A DNA stretch of 64,000 nucleotides from NCBI RefSeq assembly GCF_024721155.1, contig NZ_JAHVAP010000005.1:124001-188000 (forward strand), written 5' to 3'. Positions 23,349 through 31,441 of this stretch are shown here, piece by piece. The translations under genes were made by a program, and so were the position numbers. Each line of letters opens with the position of its first letter. Position 1 is the first letter of the stretch. The notes beneath the pieces were generated by a model. It made no database searches, was not told the origin of the DNA, and saw only the letters and a program-made list of their open reading frames with translations. Source of the DNA: Mucilaginibacter phenanthrenivorans. GTDB taxonomy: Bacteria; Bacteroidota; Bacteroidia; Sphingobacteriales; Sphingobacteriaceae.

Positions 23349-23852
23349 TTAATTATTCACCACCACGGAGTCAAGAAATGTATCCATGCCTCTTCTGCCT
23401 ATGCCATCGGCGGCAATTGTTGACATGCTGTACATTTTATTGCCGATGATAAACATGAAGATATCATACTTTCTCTTTTTTGAGTCCACCCCGGTTGAGG
23501 TGTAACTGGTAAATCCTTTCCATGTGCCGATTTTAAAGTCGGCTAAGGTAACATCAGGCAAACTTTGGCTCATTCCTGTTTTTAATTGCGCTGCAAATTC
23601 TGGTGTGGTTTTTATAGGCGCCAAAGCCACAGAATCAATACCGGCTACCTGTACAAAATCAACTATGGTAAAAATGTATGCAATGCTATCTTTATCAACG
23701 GCCATAAAGCTGCCCGGCACAGCTTCCCTGGGAGTTGATGGAAACTTGACCGATACCCTGTTATCACCGGTATGGGTAACCCAGCCGTCCTGGGCGTTAG
23801 TTATACCTACGGTAATTAGCAGGATTGTAATAAGGGCATATAGTTTTTTCAT
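23349..23852 (-). CDS. Secreted protein of unknown function
   Basis: A 167-residue protein with a signal peptide (residues 1-20, cleavage near GITNA). The mature part begins DGWVTHTGDNRVSVKFPSTPRE and is rich in short beta strands; the pattern of a FPSTP motif, a central helix (EFAAQLKTGMSQSLPD) and a final strand pair is similar to small PsbP/DUF1795-like folds. This is only a fold-level impression. It is a lone gene with no functional clue from neighbours. Confidence 0.65.
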   Translation of the reverse strand: MKKLYALITILLITVGITNAQDGWVTHTGDNRVSVKFPSTPREAVPGSFMAVDKDSIAYIFTIVDFVQVAGIDSVALAPIKTTPEFAAQLKTGMSQSLPDVTLADFKIGTWKGFTSYTSTGVDSKKRKYDIFMFIIGNKMYSMSTIAADGIGRRGMDTFLDSVVVNN

Positions 23853-24081
23853 GTTATAAATATAAATACAATTGGTGATTTACAGGACAGATAAAATTCA
23901 AATCCTGCCGCCTAACTTAAGCAAGCAGCCTCTTTTATTGTGCATTTTGTAGCTGGCTGCCCGCCGATTCAGACAAATAACCGTGGCCACGTTTATACAG
24001 CCTAACGGGAGTTTTAAGGCGAAGAAAAAGTAAACCGGTGGTTTATGGCAGCCCGCTTTCAGAAAAACACCTTATAAATAC

Positions 24082-24116
24082 AAAGGACCGGTAATTAGTG
24101 CCGGTCCTTCTTTTTT
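24082..24116. terminator. Terminator downstream of the respiratory cluster
   Basis: AAGGACCGG (24083-24091) and CCGGTCCTT (24101-24109) form a 9-bp stem with a 9-base loop, followed on the plus strand by CTTTTTT. It lies 18 bp past the stop of the last gene of the minus-strand cluster. Confidence 0.7.
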
Positions 24117-24133
24117 ATGTAGTTTATTAGGGT

Positions 24134-25012
24134 CTATTCAAGCCGGCTGCCTATTTTCTTAATCTTAAAAAGGTTAAACACAAGGAATATCAAGATCCCC
24201 CAAACAGCAATTAATATTGAATAAGCTATTAATTGCAGCCAGATAGGCGCTTTATCCCTGGTGGCAAACAGTGTGCGTTTGTTAAAGGTATTTACAGGGA
24301 TAAATTTCGCACCCCAGCTAACAGTCTTTTCAACAGATATATTGCCATACTGATCGTTATCTTCAATTTTAGCTATTAGCACAATACTCCCTGATTTTCC
24401 ACCCGGAATACTGTCCCTTTTAAAATCTGCAGACACGTTGCCTGTCGAATCAGTGGTGAATGCCGGGGTTTCATTCACCGGTAAGTCCCCTGTAAGGCGT
24501 TTTACGGCAATCTTCAGCTCCACACCTTTTACAGGCACCCAGGTAGTGTCCTTCATCTCCAAAACGGTGGCAGTAATAGTTTTATCCGTGGTATTTAACA
24601 ATATTTTAGCGCGGGAAACTGTAAGGTCGGCTTTAGCCTCTTCATACTTTTTGTCACCTTTAAATGTTGCCAAAAAAGTGTGCTTTACCGAAGTAGCCCA
24701 TTGTTTTTTTACCGTTACCGGGATATAGATCCGGCCTTCGCCTTTCCTGTTTGTGGTGACGCTGCCAATGGATGTACCCGCAGAGTCCTTATCAAGGAAC
24801 AACTTAAGGGTGATACCGGCAACGGGCTGAAACCTGCCATCTACTTTGGTTTTTACCCTAACCAGCAGCGACGGAACGGTATTGTTATTAACGTAGTAAT
24901 TGATTGCAACGCTCAAGTCGCCTTTCGGTGCCGGCTGTGCAAAGGCACTATAGCTTTCTAATATGCCGGCAAATGCCAATAGTGCGATAAAATATTTATA
25001 CAGCCTTTTCAT
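24134..25012 (-). CDS. Exported Ig-like protein with C-terminal membrane anchor
   Basis: A 292-residue protein with a signal peptide (1-25, cleavage near SAFA), two Ig-like beta-sandwich modules of about 100 residues (LSVAINYYVNNNTVPSLLVRVKTKV; KILLNTTDKTITATVLEMKD) and a C-terminal helix (about 258-280, LQLIAYSILIAVWGILIFLVF) followed by KIKKIGSRLE. It thus seems to project into the periplasm from the inner membrane. Its start overlaps the end of the nrfD-like gene by 17 bp, so it belongs to that operon as the last gene. The role is unknown. Confidence 0.75.
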   Translation of the reverse strand: MKRLYKYFIALLAFAGILESYSAFAQPAPKGDLSVAINYYVNNNTVPSLLVRVKTKVDGRFQPVAGITLKLFLDKDSAGTSIGSVTTNRKGEGRIYIPVTVKKQWATSVKHTFLATFKGDKKYEEAKADLTVSRAKILLNTTDKTITATVLEMKDTTWVPVKGVELKIAVKRLTGDLPVNETPAFTTDSTGNVSADFKRDSIPGGKSGSIVLIAKIEDNDQYGNISVEKTVSWGAKFIPVNTFNKRTLFATRDKAPIWLQLIAYSILIAVWGILIFLVFNLFKIKKIGSRLE

Positions 25013-26303
25013 GTTGTTCGGTTAAAGTTTCTTGAATTGGTATCACAGGGAAAATTCTTGCCAGCAGGGTTATAATTAACAATGCACCGGCCAATGATCC
25101 TATGGTTATGGCCCACTCTTCCCAGCTCGGGAAATAATGCAGGTAACTTGCCGGGGCATCGTGCATAGGCAGGAACGGATGCAGCAAAGTTGGCGTTACA
25201 ATTAAGTAGCGTTTAAACCAGGCGCCAATTATTACCATTATGCCAACTATAAACACAGGCAATGGCTTCCTGCCCGATTTAAATAACAGGATGATTATCG
25301 GGATGATCATTCCTATCAAAATAGCGAACCAGAAAACAGGCGCAAAGTCGCCGCTGAAAAGGCCCGTTAAATAGCCCTCTTCTGATTTTTTCATTTTAAA
25401 GAACGGCGTTAAAAACTCGTTCATATTAAAATAAAGGTAAAGCAGCGATAACAGTACGACTACCCGGCCCATCTTTTCGAAATGATTTTCTGTTATGTAT
25501 TTTTCAAGATGATATGCCTTTCTGAAAACATACATGGCTACTACCACAGCGCCGGCGCCCACTAAAAAGGCACCTGCAATAAAATAAGCGCCAAAATTAG
25601 TACTGTCCCAGCCGGGCCTGTATGTTGTTGCAAACAGCCACGATGTTACTGTGTGGATGGTAAATGCCACAGGGATAATGGTGATACAAAGTATATTGAT
25701 TGCCTTTTCGCTTAGCTTAAACTGTGCAGGAGTACCCTTCCAGAACGAACCCAGGTACCCATAAAACTTGTGCAGTCCGTTACCCGATTTTTCTTTAAAC
25801 CGAAGTAAAATTTTAATATCAGGAAGCAGCGGGTAATACAAAAGCAGCAGGCTGATAAAAAAGTAGGTGGTAATTACTATCACGTCCCAGATGATTGGCG
25901 ATTGGATCCGGCCGTGGGTAAATAAATAGTAAAACCTTTCGGGGCTACCCATATCCACAATAATAATCAGCGATGCGAAAATAATAGCAGCCACAGCTAT
26001 GATCTCGGCAATGCGCGTAAGCGGCGATCCCCATTTTACACCGGCCAGCCTGAATATTGCCGTTATTAACGATCCTACCAGGCTAATTGCCACAAAAAAT
26101 ACAAAGTTTGAGATGTAAATACCCCACGATACATAATCGCGCATGGCAGTAACTACCAACCCATAGCGAAGCTGCCGGTAATAGGCAAATAAGCCTACCA
26201 AACAAATCACGGTTAATAAGGCAATCCATATTTTGCCGGCCTTGCCAAACTTTTGGGGCAGCAGGTCATTTATTATCTTTTCATCTATTATTGAGTTTTC
26301 CAC
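24996..26303 (-). CDS. NrfD/polysulfide reductase-type membrane subunit
   Basis: A 435-residue integral membrane protein with about ten transmembrane helices. Signature parts are WGIYISNFVFFVAISLVGSLI near residue 60, DMGSPERFYYLFTHGRIQSPIIWDV near 118-142, and HTVTSWLFATTYRPGWDSTNFGAYFIAGAF near 218-248, all typical of the NrfD superfamily (quinol-binding membrane anchors of Psr, Act, Nrf and Qrc complexes). It follows the ferredoxin-type gene by 17 bp. It would exchange electrons between menaquinol and the periplasmic Fe-S subunit. Confidence 0.92.
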   Translation of the reverse strand: MENSIIDEKIINDLLPQKFGKAGKIWIALLTVICLVGLFAYYRQLRYGLVVTAMRDYVSWGIYISNFVFFVAISLVGSLITAIFRLAGVKWGSPLTRIAEIIAVAAIIFASLIIIVDMGSPERFYYLFTHGRIQSPIIWDVIVITTYFFISLLLLYYPLLPDIKILLRFKEKSGNGLHKFYGYLGSFWKGTPAQFKLSEKAINILCITIIPVAFTIHTVTSWLFATTYRPGWDSTNFGAYFIAGAFLVGAGAVVVAMYVFRKAYHLEKYITENHFEKMGRVVVLLSLLYLYFNMNEFLTPFFKMKKSEEGYLTGLFSGDFAPVFWFAILIGMIIPIIILLFKSGRKPLPVFIVGIMVIIGAWFKRYLIVTPTLLHPFLPMHDAPASYLHYFPSWEEWAITIGSLAGALLIITLLARIFPVIPIQETLTEQHEKAV

Positions 26304-26320
26304 GTCTTAGCTATTTAATA

Positions 26321-27250
26321 TTATTTATTCTGCACCTTGTCATTTTCAAGACCAGATTCAAAAGGGAAATTACGGCTTACAGGCGGCAGGTAATAAACGC
26401 TTGGTTTAGTTCCCAGGTCCTCCATTAAGCGGTAGCCTCCTTTGTCTTTGATCAGGTCGCTGAACCTGAAGGTTTCTGCGCCGTTGCTTACTGAATCTTC
26501 ATTAATATCGCCGAAGGCAAAAACGCCGTTCGGGCATGCCGAAACACAATGCGGCAGTTCGCCCATCCTGGTCATATCTGCACAAAAATCACATTTGCCA
26601 ACTGTTCCCTTTTTTTGAGGGATACTGGTTTCGCACGAGTATGGCTGGGCCGCAATGGCGGGTGCAATTTCAGGAGCCCCCCAGTTAAATACCCGGGTTG
26701 AATACGGGCAGGCTGCCATACAAAAACGACAGCCTATACAGCGGTCGCTGTCTATCAAAACTATTCCATCCTGCCTTTTAAAGGTTGCATCAACAGGGCA
26801 AACCTTAACACATGGTGGTTCGTCGCAATGCATACAGGTGGTTGGCTCCCAATAGGGTGCGGTATGCTCTGCATCCTGCATCGGGTCAACCTTAATCCAG
26901 TTCTCACCGGGATTCAATTCGTGTGCATGATTACAGGCCGACTGACATTTCTTAAGGTTTTTACACCGGGAGAGGTCAATAACCATTACAAACTTTTTAC
27001 CGGGTATACCTATCCTTGCTTCTGTATTGCTTACAGGCGGCATGTGAGGAACAGGTTTTAGAAATGCTTCATCCACCTCAATCTCTTCTCCATCAACTGA
27101 TAACAGCTTTACTTTTTTGCCCGACGCCACTGCTATATCGCTGGCTCCTGCTTCAAACGGGTCGGCTTTTGGTGCACATCCTGATATTAACCCGGCAGTG
27201 ATCAAACCGGTTAATAAAAAGTCTCTTCTTGAATTATTTCCCTTTTCCAT
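26321..27250 (-). CDS. Tat-exported 4Fe-4S dicluster ferredoxin subunit (HybA/NrfC/ActB-like)
   Basis: A 309-residue protein with a twin-arginine signal (SRRDFLLTGLITAGLISGC); the Cys at the end also fits a lipobox. After a short module KVKLLSVDGEEIEVDEAFL (about 47-65) come four cysteine groups: CKNLKKCQSACNH, CMHCDEPPCVKVCP, CIGCRFCMAACP and CDFCADMTRMGELPHCVSACP, enough for four [4Fe-4S] clusters. It is the electron-wire subunit partnering the NrfD-like protein. The related catalytic molybdopterin subunit is not in the window. Confidence 0.93.
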   Translation of the reverse strand: MEKGNNSRRDFLLTGLITAGLISGCAPKADPFEAGASDIAVASGKKVKLLSVDGEEIEVDEAFLKPVPHMPPVSNTEARIGIPGKKFVMVIDLSRCKNLKKCQSACNHAHELNPGENWIKVDPMQDAEHTAPYWEPTTCMHCDEPPCVKVCPVDATFKRQDGIVLIDSDRCIGCRFCMAACPYSTRVFNWGAPEIAPAIAAQPYSCETSIPQKKGTVGKCDFCADMTRMGELPHCVSACPNGVFAFGDINEDSVSNGAETFRFSDLIKDKGGYRLMEDLGTKPSVYYLPPVSRNFPFESGLENDKVQNK

Positions 27251-27274
27251 TTTACTTTTATAAGGACTATCCTC

Positions 27275-27553
27275 TTATTTTTTTATCCAGTTTTTAAGTT
27301 CGTTGTCCGTAACCTTTTTCCGGTTAGCGGTTAATAACGAAGCATCTATTTCTACCAGCCTGCCATCCTGTGTTAGCATTCTCACTGTGCCGCATTTTAC
27401 TTCGGGCAGGGGCTGAACTTTATTTTTCTTAACGAAAAAAGGCAGTCCTAACGATGCGGAAACAGCAGCAAATGCAGCAAATGCGCCGGCCTTCCAAACA
27501 AACCTTCTTCGTGATGCTGAATTTGCCGGTGTTATTTTTTCCTGGTCATTCAT
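27275..27553 (-). CDS. Small Tat-exported protein sharing a module with the Fe-S subunit
   Basis: A 92-residue protein with a twin-arginine type N-terminus (ASRRRFVWKAGAFAAFAAVSASLG). The mature part has VRMLTQDGRLVEIDASLL (about 58-75), which matches the N-terminal module VKLLSVDGEEIEVDEAFL of the neighbouring ferredoxin subunit. It has one Cys (VKCGTV) and no other cofactor motif. It is 24 bp upstream of the ferredoxin gene and probably belongs to the same complex, as a small structural or assembly partner. I do not know a named family. Confidence 0.75.
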   Translation of the reverse strand: MNDQEKITPANSASRRRFVWKAGAFAAFAAVSASLGLPFFVKKNKVQPLPEVKCGTVRMLTQDGRLVEIDASLLTANRKKVTDNELKNWIKK

Positions 27554-27720
27554 AATATATATGCTTTAAATAGCGTGTTAAAAAATGGCATAGGTTAGGC
27601 CGTCCGGCTGTTTAAAATAATTTTTGCAGCCGATCAGGAATACCTTTTGATGCGTAGTTTTTATCAATTAAAACAACCCGGCCTTAACTAAAAAGCCGTT
27701 TTGTTTTAATTGAGGTATTA

Positions 27721-28128
27721 CTACTTCTTTAATGAACGTATGTAGTTCACTACGTTCCAAATGTCATCAGCATCCGGGATTTTCTTTTTGAAGCTTGGCA
27801 TGTCATCGCGGCCTTCCGAGATCTTGTAAAAAAGAGATCCGTCAGATTGTGATTGTAAAGCCGCTTTGGTCATGTCTTCTGGCTGAGTTTTTAACTGGGC
27901 CGCCTTGCTGCCATCACCCAACCCTGTTTTACCATGGCATGATGCACAATGTAAATTCCATAGCGATTTTCCATCGGCTATTGATTGCTTGCTCGATTTA
28001 ACCGCGTTGGCCATTTTCGCGCTTTTTTCTGGAACAGGCCATGGTTTGGTCTGTTGGATGCTGGTAAAAGCAACACTCAGGATGCTCACGGCAACTGCTG
28101 AAGTGGCTAATAATAAATTAGTTTTCAT
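27721..28128 (-). CDS. Class I cytochrome c
   Basis: A 135-residue exported monoheme cytochrome: signal sequence (1-23), heme motif CASCH (61-65, in NLHCASCHGKTGLGDG) and a probable axial methionine at 110 (GRDDMPSFKKKI). The C-terminal helix DDIWNVVNYIRSLKK is standard for the family. It probably shuttles electrons in the periplasm for the adjacent NrfD/Fe-S module. A gap of 167 bp separates it from the Tat-exported gene. Confidence 0.93.
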   Translation of the reverse strand: MKTNLLLATSAVAVSILSVAFTSIQQTKPWPVPEKSAKMANAVKSSKQSIADGKSLWNLHCASCHGKTGLGDGSKAAQLKTQPEDMTKAALQSQSDGSLFYKISEGRDDMPSFKKKIPDADDIWNVVNYIRSLKK

Positions 28129-28192
28129 AGAACTTAACTTAATTATATGTGATTAAAAACATTGGATATTAATTGTATCTATTGTCTCATTG

Positions 28193-29161
28193 CTAATTCC
28201 ACAGGCGGGTAATGTTAAACCCGATGACGAATTGGCCACCCTTCATCTTTGTACCGTCAGATTGTGTATACTTAAAGGGGCTGTTTGTATTGTATAGGTT
28301 ATTTTTTCCAGGGTTCAGCATGGAGTAATTACCCATAAACAACTGGAAAGTGTGGCCGCTTGTAGCAAACTCAAACCCAAATGATAAATTAGGACTGGGG
28401 TTATTGGTGGCATGGTGGGTTAAAGGCTGATCGTAATTGACTAATACTGCAGTTGCATCACCCAGCTTGTATCTCCCGGAAACGGCAATCGCAAAGTGGT
28501 CGTGCTTCATTTCCTCGAAAATACTTTGCCCGGTACTGTCATTTTTTGTGTAGAAACCTTGTACCGCATTTTGGTGTGTAATACTTGGCGCTACTTGCAA
28601 GGACAGTTTATCGTTGATCTTCCTGGCAATAATTATTTGGTTGAAGGAGATAAAACGGTCAGACTGATGGGCGAAAAGCGTGTTGCCAACATCTTTACGG
28701 GTGTCAATAGCCAAATCTCCATAATAGGTTATACTCACCGGAAATTTGCCTTTGGTTTGTTTCATAATAGCGTATTTTGCGCTTCCATCCCAAAGCATAT
28801 CAAATTTGTCGATGCCGATACCCAGGTTAAGATTATTAATAGGCGCATAGCCCACACCAATGCGGATGTTGGAAGAGGCAAATAGCCCCCAGAAATCAGA
28901 GTAGCCATTATTAACCGTTCCAAATCTGTGTTGAATATCCATCTCAAATGTGCCTTTAACGGGTACCATTACCGTTTGATTGTCAATTATCCATACACTT
29001 TGAAAGGTGTTTTTTACCGGTTTGACTTTGGCTGGTACATCTGCTTTTGCTGCTGCCGTGGTGTCCTGGGCACGAAGGGTTACCTGGTGTAGTAACAAAC
29101 AACAAACCAGGCACAGGCTTGCTTTAAGCAGGCGGGTTGGTATATTTATTTTTAGTTTCAC
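28193..29161 (-). CDS. DUF5777-type outer-membrane beta-barrel protein
   Basis: A 322-residue protein with a signal peptide (about 1-31) and a beta-barrel pattern of alternating hydrophobic strands. Typical phrases for the DUF5777 family are visible: MDIQHRFGTVNNGYSDFWGLFASSNIRIGVGYAPINNL, GIDKFDMLWDGSAKYAIMKQTKGK, and SFGFEFATSGHTFQLFMGNY. The function of the family is not established; it commonly sits with cytochrome c and YceI-like genes as it does here. The upstream CX4CH lipoprotein gene is 20 bp away. Confidence 0.85.
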   Translation of the reverse strand: MKLKINIPTRLLKASLCLVCCLLLHQVTLRAQDTTAAAKADVPAKVKPVKNTFQSVWIIDNQTVMVPVKGTFEMDIQHRFGTVNNGYSDFWGLFASSNIRIGVGYAPINNLNLGIGIDKFDMLWDGSAKYAIMKQTKGKFPVSITYYGDLAIDTRKDVGNTLFAHQSDRFISFNQIIIARKINDKLSLQVAPSITHQNAVQGFYTKNDSTGQSIFEEMKHDHFAIAVSGRYKLGDATAVLVNYDQPLTHHATNNPSPNLSFGFEFATSGHTFQLFMGNYSMLNPGKNNLYNTNSPFKYTQSDGTKMKGGQFVIGFNITRLWN

Positions 29162-29181
29162 GTCGTTATTTTTTAAGTCAC

Positions 29182-29565
29182 TTAATTATTAAGAGCACCG
29201 GTTCTTATCCAGTCATAAATTTTTTGCCTGTCGGCTGCGCTTGGAATGTGTACCTCCATATTTCCGTTGATCATGATATACAGATCGCTTTGTTTTGGAA
29301 CCAGGGTATTTACATATCCGCCGTTAACCAGGCTATTGTATGATACAGCTGTTTCCAGGTCGGGTGCCTGTGCGCCTGCAACATGACAGCCTGATAAGGC
29401 GCAGCTGGTATTAAGCAGCGGGGCGATGTCTGTTTTATAACTGTATTCTATCGGTGCGGCATTCGGATCGGTTCCTGATTTCGGCAGGATAACATCCTTG
29501 TAGCAGCCCGTAACTCCGATCACCATCACAAAAAGGATCCCGGCAATAATTGCTAATCGTTTCAT
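29182..29565 (-). CDS. Heme-binding lipoprotein with a CX4CH motif
   Basis: Taking the ATG at 29565 gives 127 residues: signal peptide with lipobox (VTGC, Cys21), then IAPLLNTSCALSGCHVAGAQAPDLETAVSY. The motif C55-ALSG-C60-H61 is a CX4CH variant of the c-type heme site. A Met in GNMEVHIP (M103) and the final helix RQKIYDWIRTGALNN resemble the end of a cytochrome c domain. The longer frame to 29604 would overlap the YceI-like gene and lose the signal peptide. Probably an outer-membrane or periplasmic electron carrier in this cluster. Confidence 0.8.
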   Translation of the reverse strand: MKRLAIIAGILFVMVIGVTGCYKDVILPKSGTDPNAAPIEYSYKTDIAPLLNTSCALSGCHVAGAQAPDLETAVSYNSLVNGGYVNTLVPKQSDLYIMINGNMEVHIPSAADRQKIYDWIRTGALNN

Positions 29566-29581
29566 CGTAAGTCGTTTTTTA

Positions 29582-30364
29582 TTACTTGTTATTAAAGTTG
29601 GCATTAACTACAATGCTTACTTTGTCGGCAACCTCAGTGTTTATGATACCGAAATCAGCTTTATTTATCTGGAACTCTAATTTTAGCCCAAACTCGCTGT
29701 TGGTGGTTCCCGGTACAAGTGTTTCAGGTATATAGCTTAATTTTCCAACTATTGATTGCGTAACAGCCGGTCCGGTACCTACCTGCCAGGTAAAATCAAA
29801 GGTTACTATGTAACCGCTGCTGGCCGCATCAAATGCCACTGAAGTAGTTTTTATACGGGCAACATTTGCCGCTGTAAGGTTTTGGGTGCCTGCTACAATT
29901 TTAGTAGTGCCAAAAGTGGTGATCAAACAACCGCCATCACGGCCCGGCTCGCCTGTATTTACCTGGTTGGTTTGAATATATCCGGCAAAGTGTGTCTTGG
30001 CAGGTTCATTTTCGTAAAACGCCCATGAAGTATCAGGCACCGGTTGCTTGGTTGTGATGTAATTCAGCATCATTGCATCCTTCAAATCAGCTACCCCGAA
30101 TTGGTTGAATTTTCCGGTTAAATCAGCTCCCACTTCTAAAAATGGGCTCGACCAGTTAACGGCACTATGCACCTTGTCGAATTTCCATTGGCTGGTATCT
30201 CCTAACACCACGCCGGCAAGGTGTACATGTGTACCGCGGCTAATTTTTACTGCAGTGGATACGGACGCAGGCAAAGGGTCGTTTTTATGCGTGCAACTTG
30301 CTACTAATCCATAACCGCTTATGAAAATTAGAGCAATCATCAGTATTTTGTTGAATCGTTTCAT
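29582..30364 (-). CDS. YceI-like lipoprotein
   Basis: A 260-residue lipoprotein (lipobox LVASC, Cys24). The mature part resembles the YceI lipocalin-like fold: WKFDKVHSAVNWSSPFLEVG (the classical HS.V start), GKFNQFG, and the C-terminal FQINKADFGIINTEVADKVSIVVNANF. YceI proteins bind isoprenoid lipids such as quinones in the periplasm. Co-location with cytochromes and an NrfD subunit suggests a lipid- or quinone-related role, but that is inference. Confidence 0.8.
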   Translation of the reverse strand: MKRFNKILMIALIFISGYGLVASCTHKNDPLPASVSTAVKISRGTHVHLAGVVLGDTSQWKFDKVHSAVNWSSPFLEVGADLTGKFNQFGVADLKDAMMLNYITTKQPVPDTSWAFYENEPAKTHFAGYIQTNQVNTGEPGRDGGCLITTFGTTKIVAGTQNLTAANVARIKTTSVAFDAASSGYIVTFDFTWQVGTGPAVTQSIVGKLSYIPETLVPGTTNSEFGLKLEFQINKADFGIINTEVADKVSIVVNANFNNK

Positions 30365-30487
30365 AACATTGTTTTATTTAAGAGTTTGATGTGTTTTTAT
30401 AATGTCAAAAGTATAGGGTGGAATTTTACGGTTAGGTGACGGTTCAGCGTTTATTAAATGATCCTAGTCACTTAATCTCAAATTCAC

Positions 30488-31048
30488 TTAAGGGTGCCTT
30501 TTTTGCCGCCTTGTTGTATGACGATGTTGCATTTGTTTGTCTTTAAAATAGGTATAGAGTGTAACCAGAATTGCCAAAAAGCCAAGTACCCCCAGGTTTA
30601 AGATCATGCTGGCGCCATAAACCTTCATGTCGTTTTTTAGGATATTATTATCTGCCGAAGGTGTGGTTAACTGGATGAAGAGGTCACCGGCGAGAACGCA
30701 GAAAAACACCAAACTATGAATCAAACTTAATACGGGCCTTTTGTTAAATACCGGCAACCAAAAAGCAATGGATAGAAATCCCCAGATTACTAAATAAGAT
30801 TGTTGAATGAGGAGTCGGATATGCTCGGGGGAATAATCGGGATAAAGCTTTCTAATTTGAAACCCCAGGAATAATGCACCAACAAATGCGTAGGTATATG
30901 GTAGCAGTAAAACTAGTTTGTCAACAAATTTGCTTTTGAACAACTTGTTCCCGGAGAGAAAAAGTACTCCTGTATAAACCAGTGCATAGCCGGAAAAAAA
31001 GGCCATGGTTTCAAGTTTCTGTATATACGCTAAAAAACTATTATCCAT
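30488..31048 (-). CDS. Multi-pass membrane protein of unknown function
   Basis: A 186-residue protein with five to six predicted transmembrane helices (about 14-32, 42-62, 78-100, 105-125, 145-168) and a basic His/Arg-rich C-terminus (MQHRHTTRRQKRHP). No cofactor motif is visible. It heads the minus-strand respiratory cluster but is separated from the YceI-like gene by 123 bp, so co-transcription is uncertain. A TGAT-N4-ATCA half-site pair lies about 85 bp upstream. Confidence 0.65.
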   Translation of the reverse strand: MDNSFLAYIQKLETMAFFSGYALVYTGVLFLSGNKLFKSKFVDKLVLLLPYTYAFVGALFLGFQIRKLYPDYSPEHIRLLIQQSYLVIWGFLSIAFWLPVFNKRPVLSLIHSLVFFCVLAGDLFIQLTTPSADNNILKNDMKVYGASMILNLGVLGFLAILVTLYTYFKDKQMQHRHTTRRQKRHP

Positions 31049-31132
31049 AAATAACGATTTCGAAATTTTTACTGAGATAAGGCGTTACCAGTGTAACCAC
31101 CGCAATGTACACCCGTATTCCTGGTAGAAATA

Positions 31133-31144
31133 TGATGCATATCA
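31133..31144. promoter_or_regulatory. Possible Crp/Fnr-type operator
   Basis: TGAT-GCAT-ATCA has the half-sites and 4-base spacing of an Fnr-like site (TTGAT-N4-ATCAA) but lacks the outer T and A. It lies 85 bp upstream of the membrane gene that heads the respiratory cluster. A 12-base match can arise by chance. Confidence 0.25.
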
Positions 31145-31385
31145 CTTTAAAAGATGACCGTTATGCGGTTTAAGAAATATTCGAAATGCCAAAGATTTTT
31201 ACAGTCGGGCGCTGTTGTACCACCTTATTTTATTGAAGAGAGAACCAGAGGACATACGCATCTGGAACTGCAAATTAAAGCCCTTGAAATAACGAAATTG
31301 TACTTATTATACATTTCGGGCATATTAAGGTGTGCTTAAGTAATGTTAACTCCAAATCATTATTTCAGCAATTACTTGCTACATC

Positions 31386-31416
31386 TTGAAATTTTCATTA
31401 AATAAACGTACCTTTG
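31386..31416 (+). promoter_or_regulatory. Promoter of typA
   Basis: TTG (31386-31388), 20-base spacer, TACCTTTG (31409-31416): a full match to the Bacteroidota TTG/TAnnTTTG promoter. The ATG follows 26 bp after the -7 box. Confidence 0.7.
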
Positions 31417-31441
31417 CAAAAAATTTAAGAGGCGCATTTTC

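Larger units (their letters stand above)
31049..31441. other. Divergent gap with a possible Crp/Fnr site and the typA promoter
   Basis: No gene is supported in this 393-bp divergent region. A 61-codon plus-strand frame at 31154-31339 lacks recognisable features. It contains TGATGCATATCA at 31133-31144 and the typA promoter near 31386-31416. Confidence 0.4.

Noticed and set aside
31154..31339. 61-codon plus-strand frame before typA
   Set aside because: No homology or codon pattern visible and it covers the promoter region of two divergent genes.
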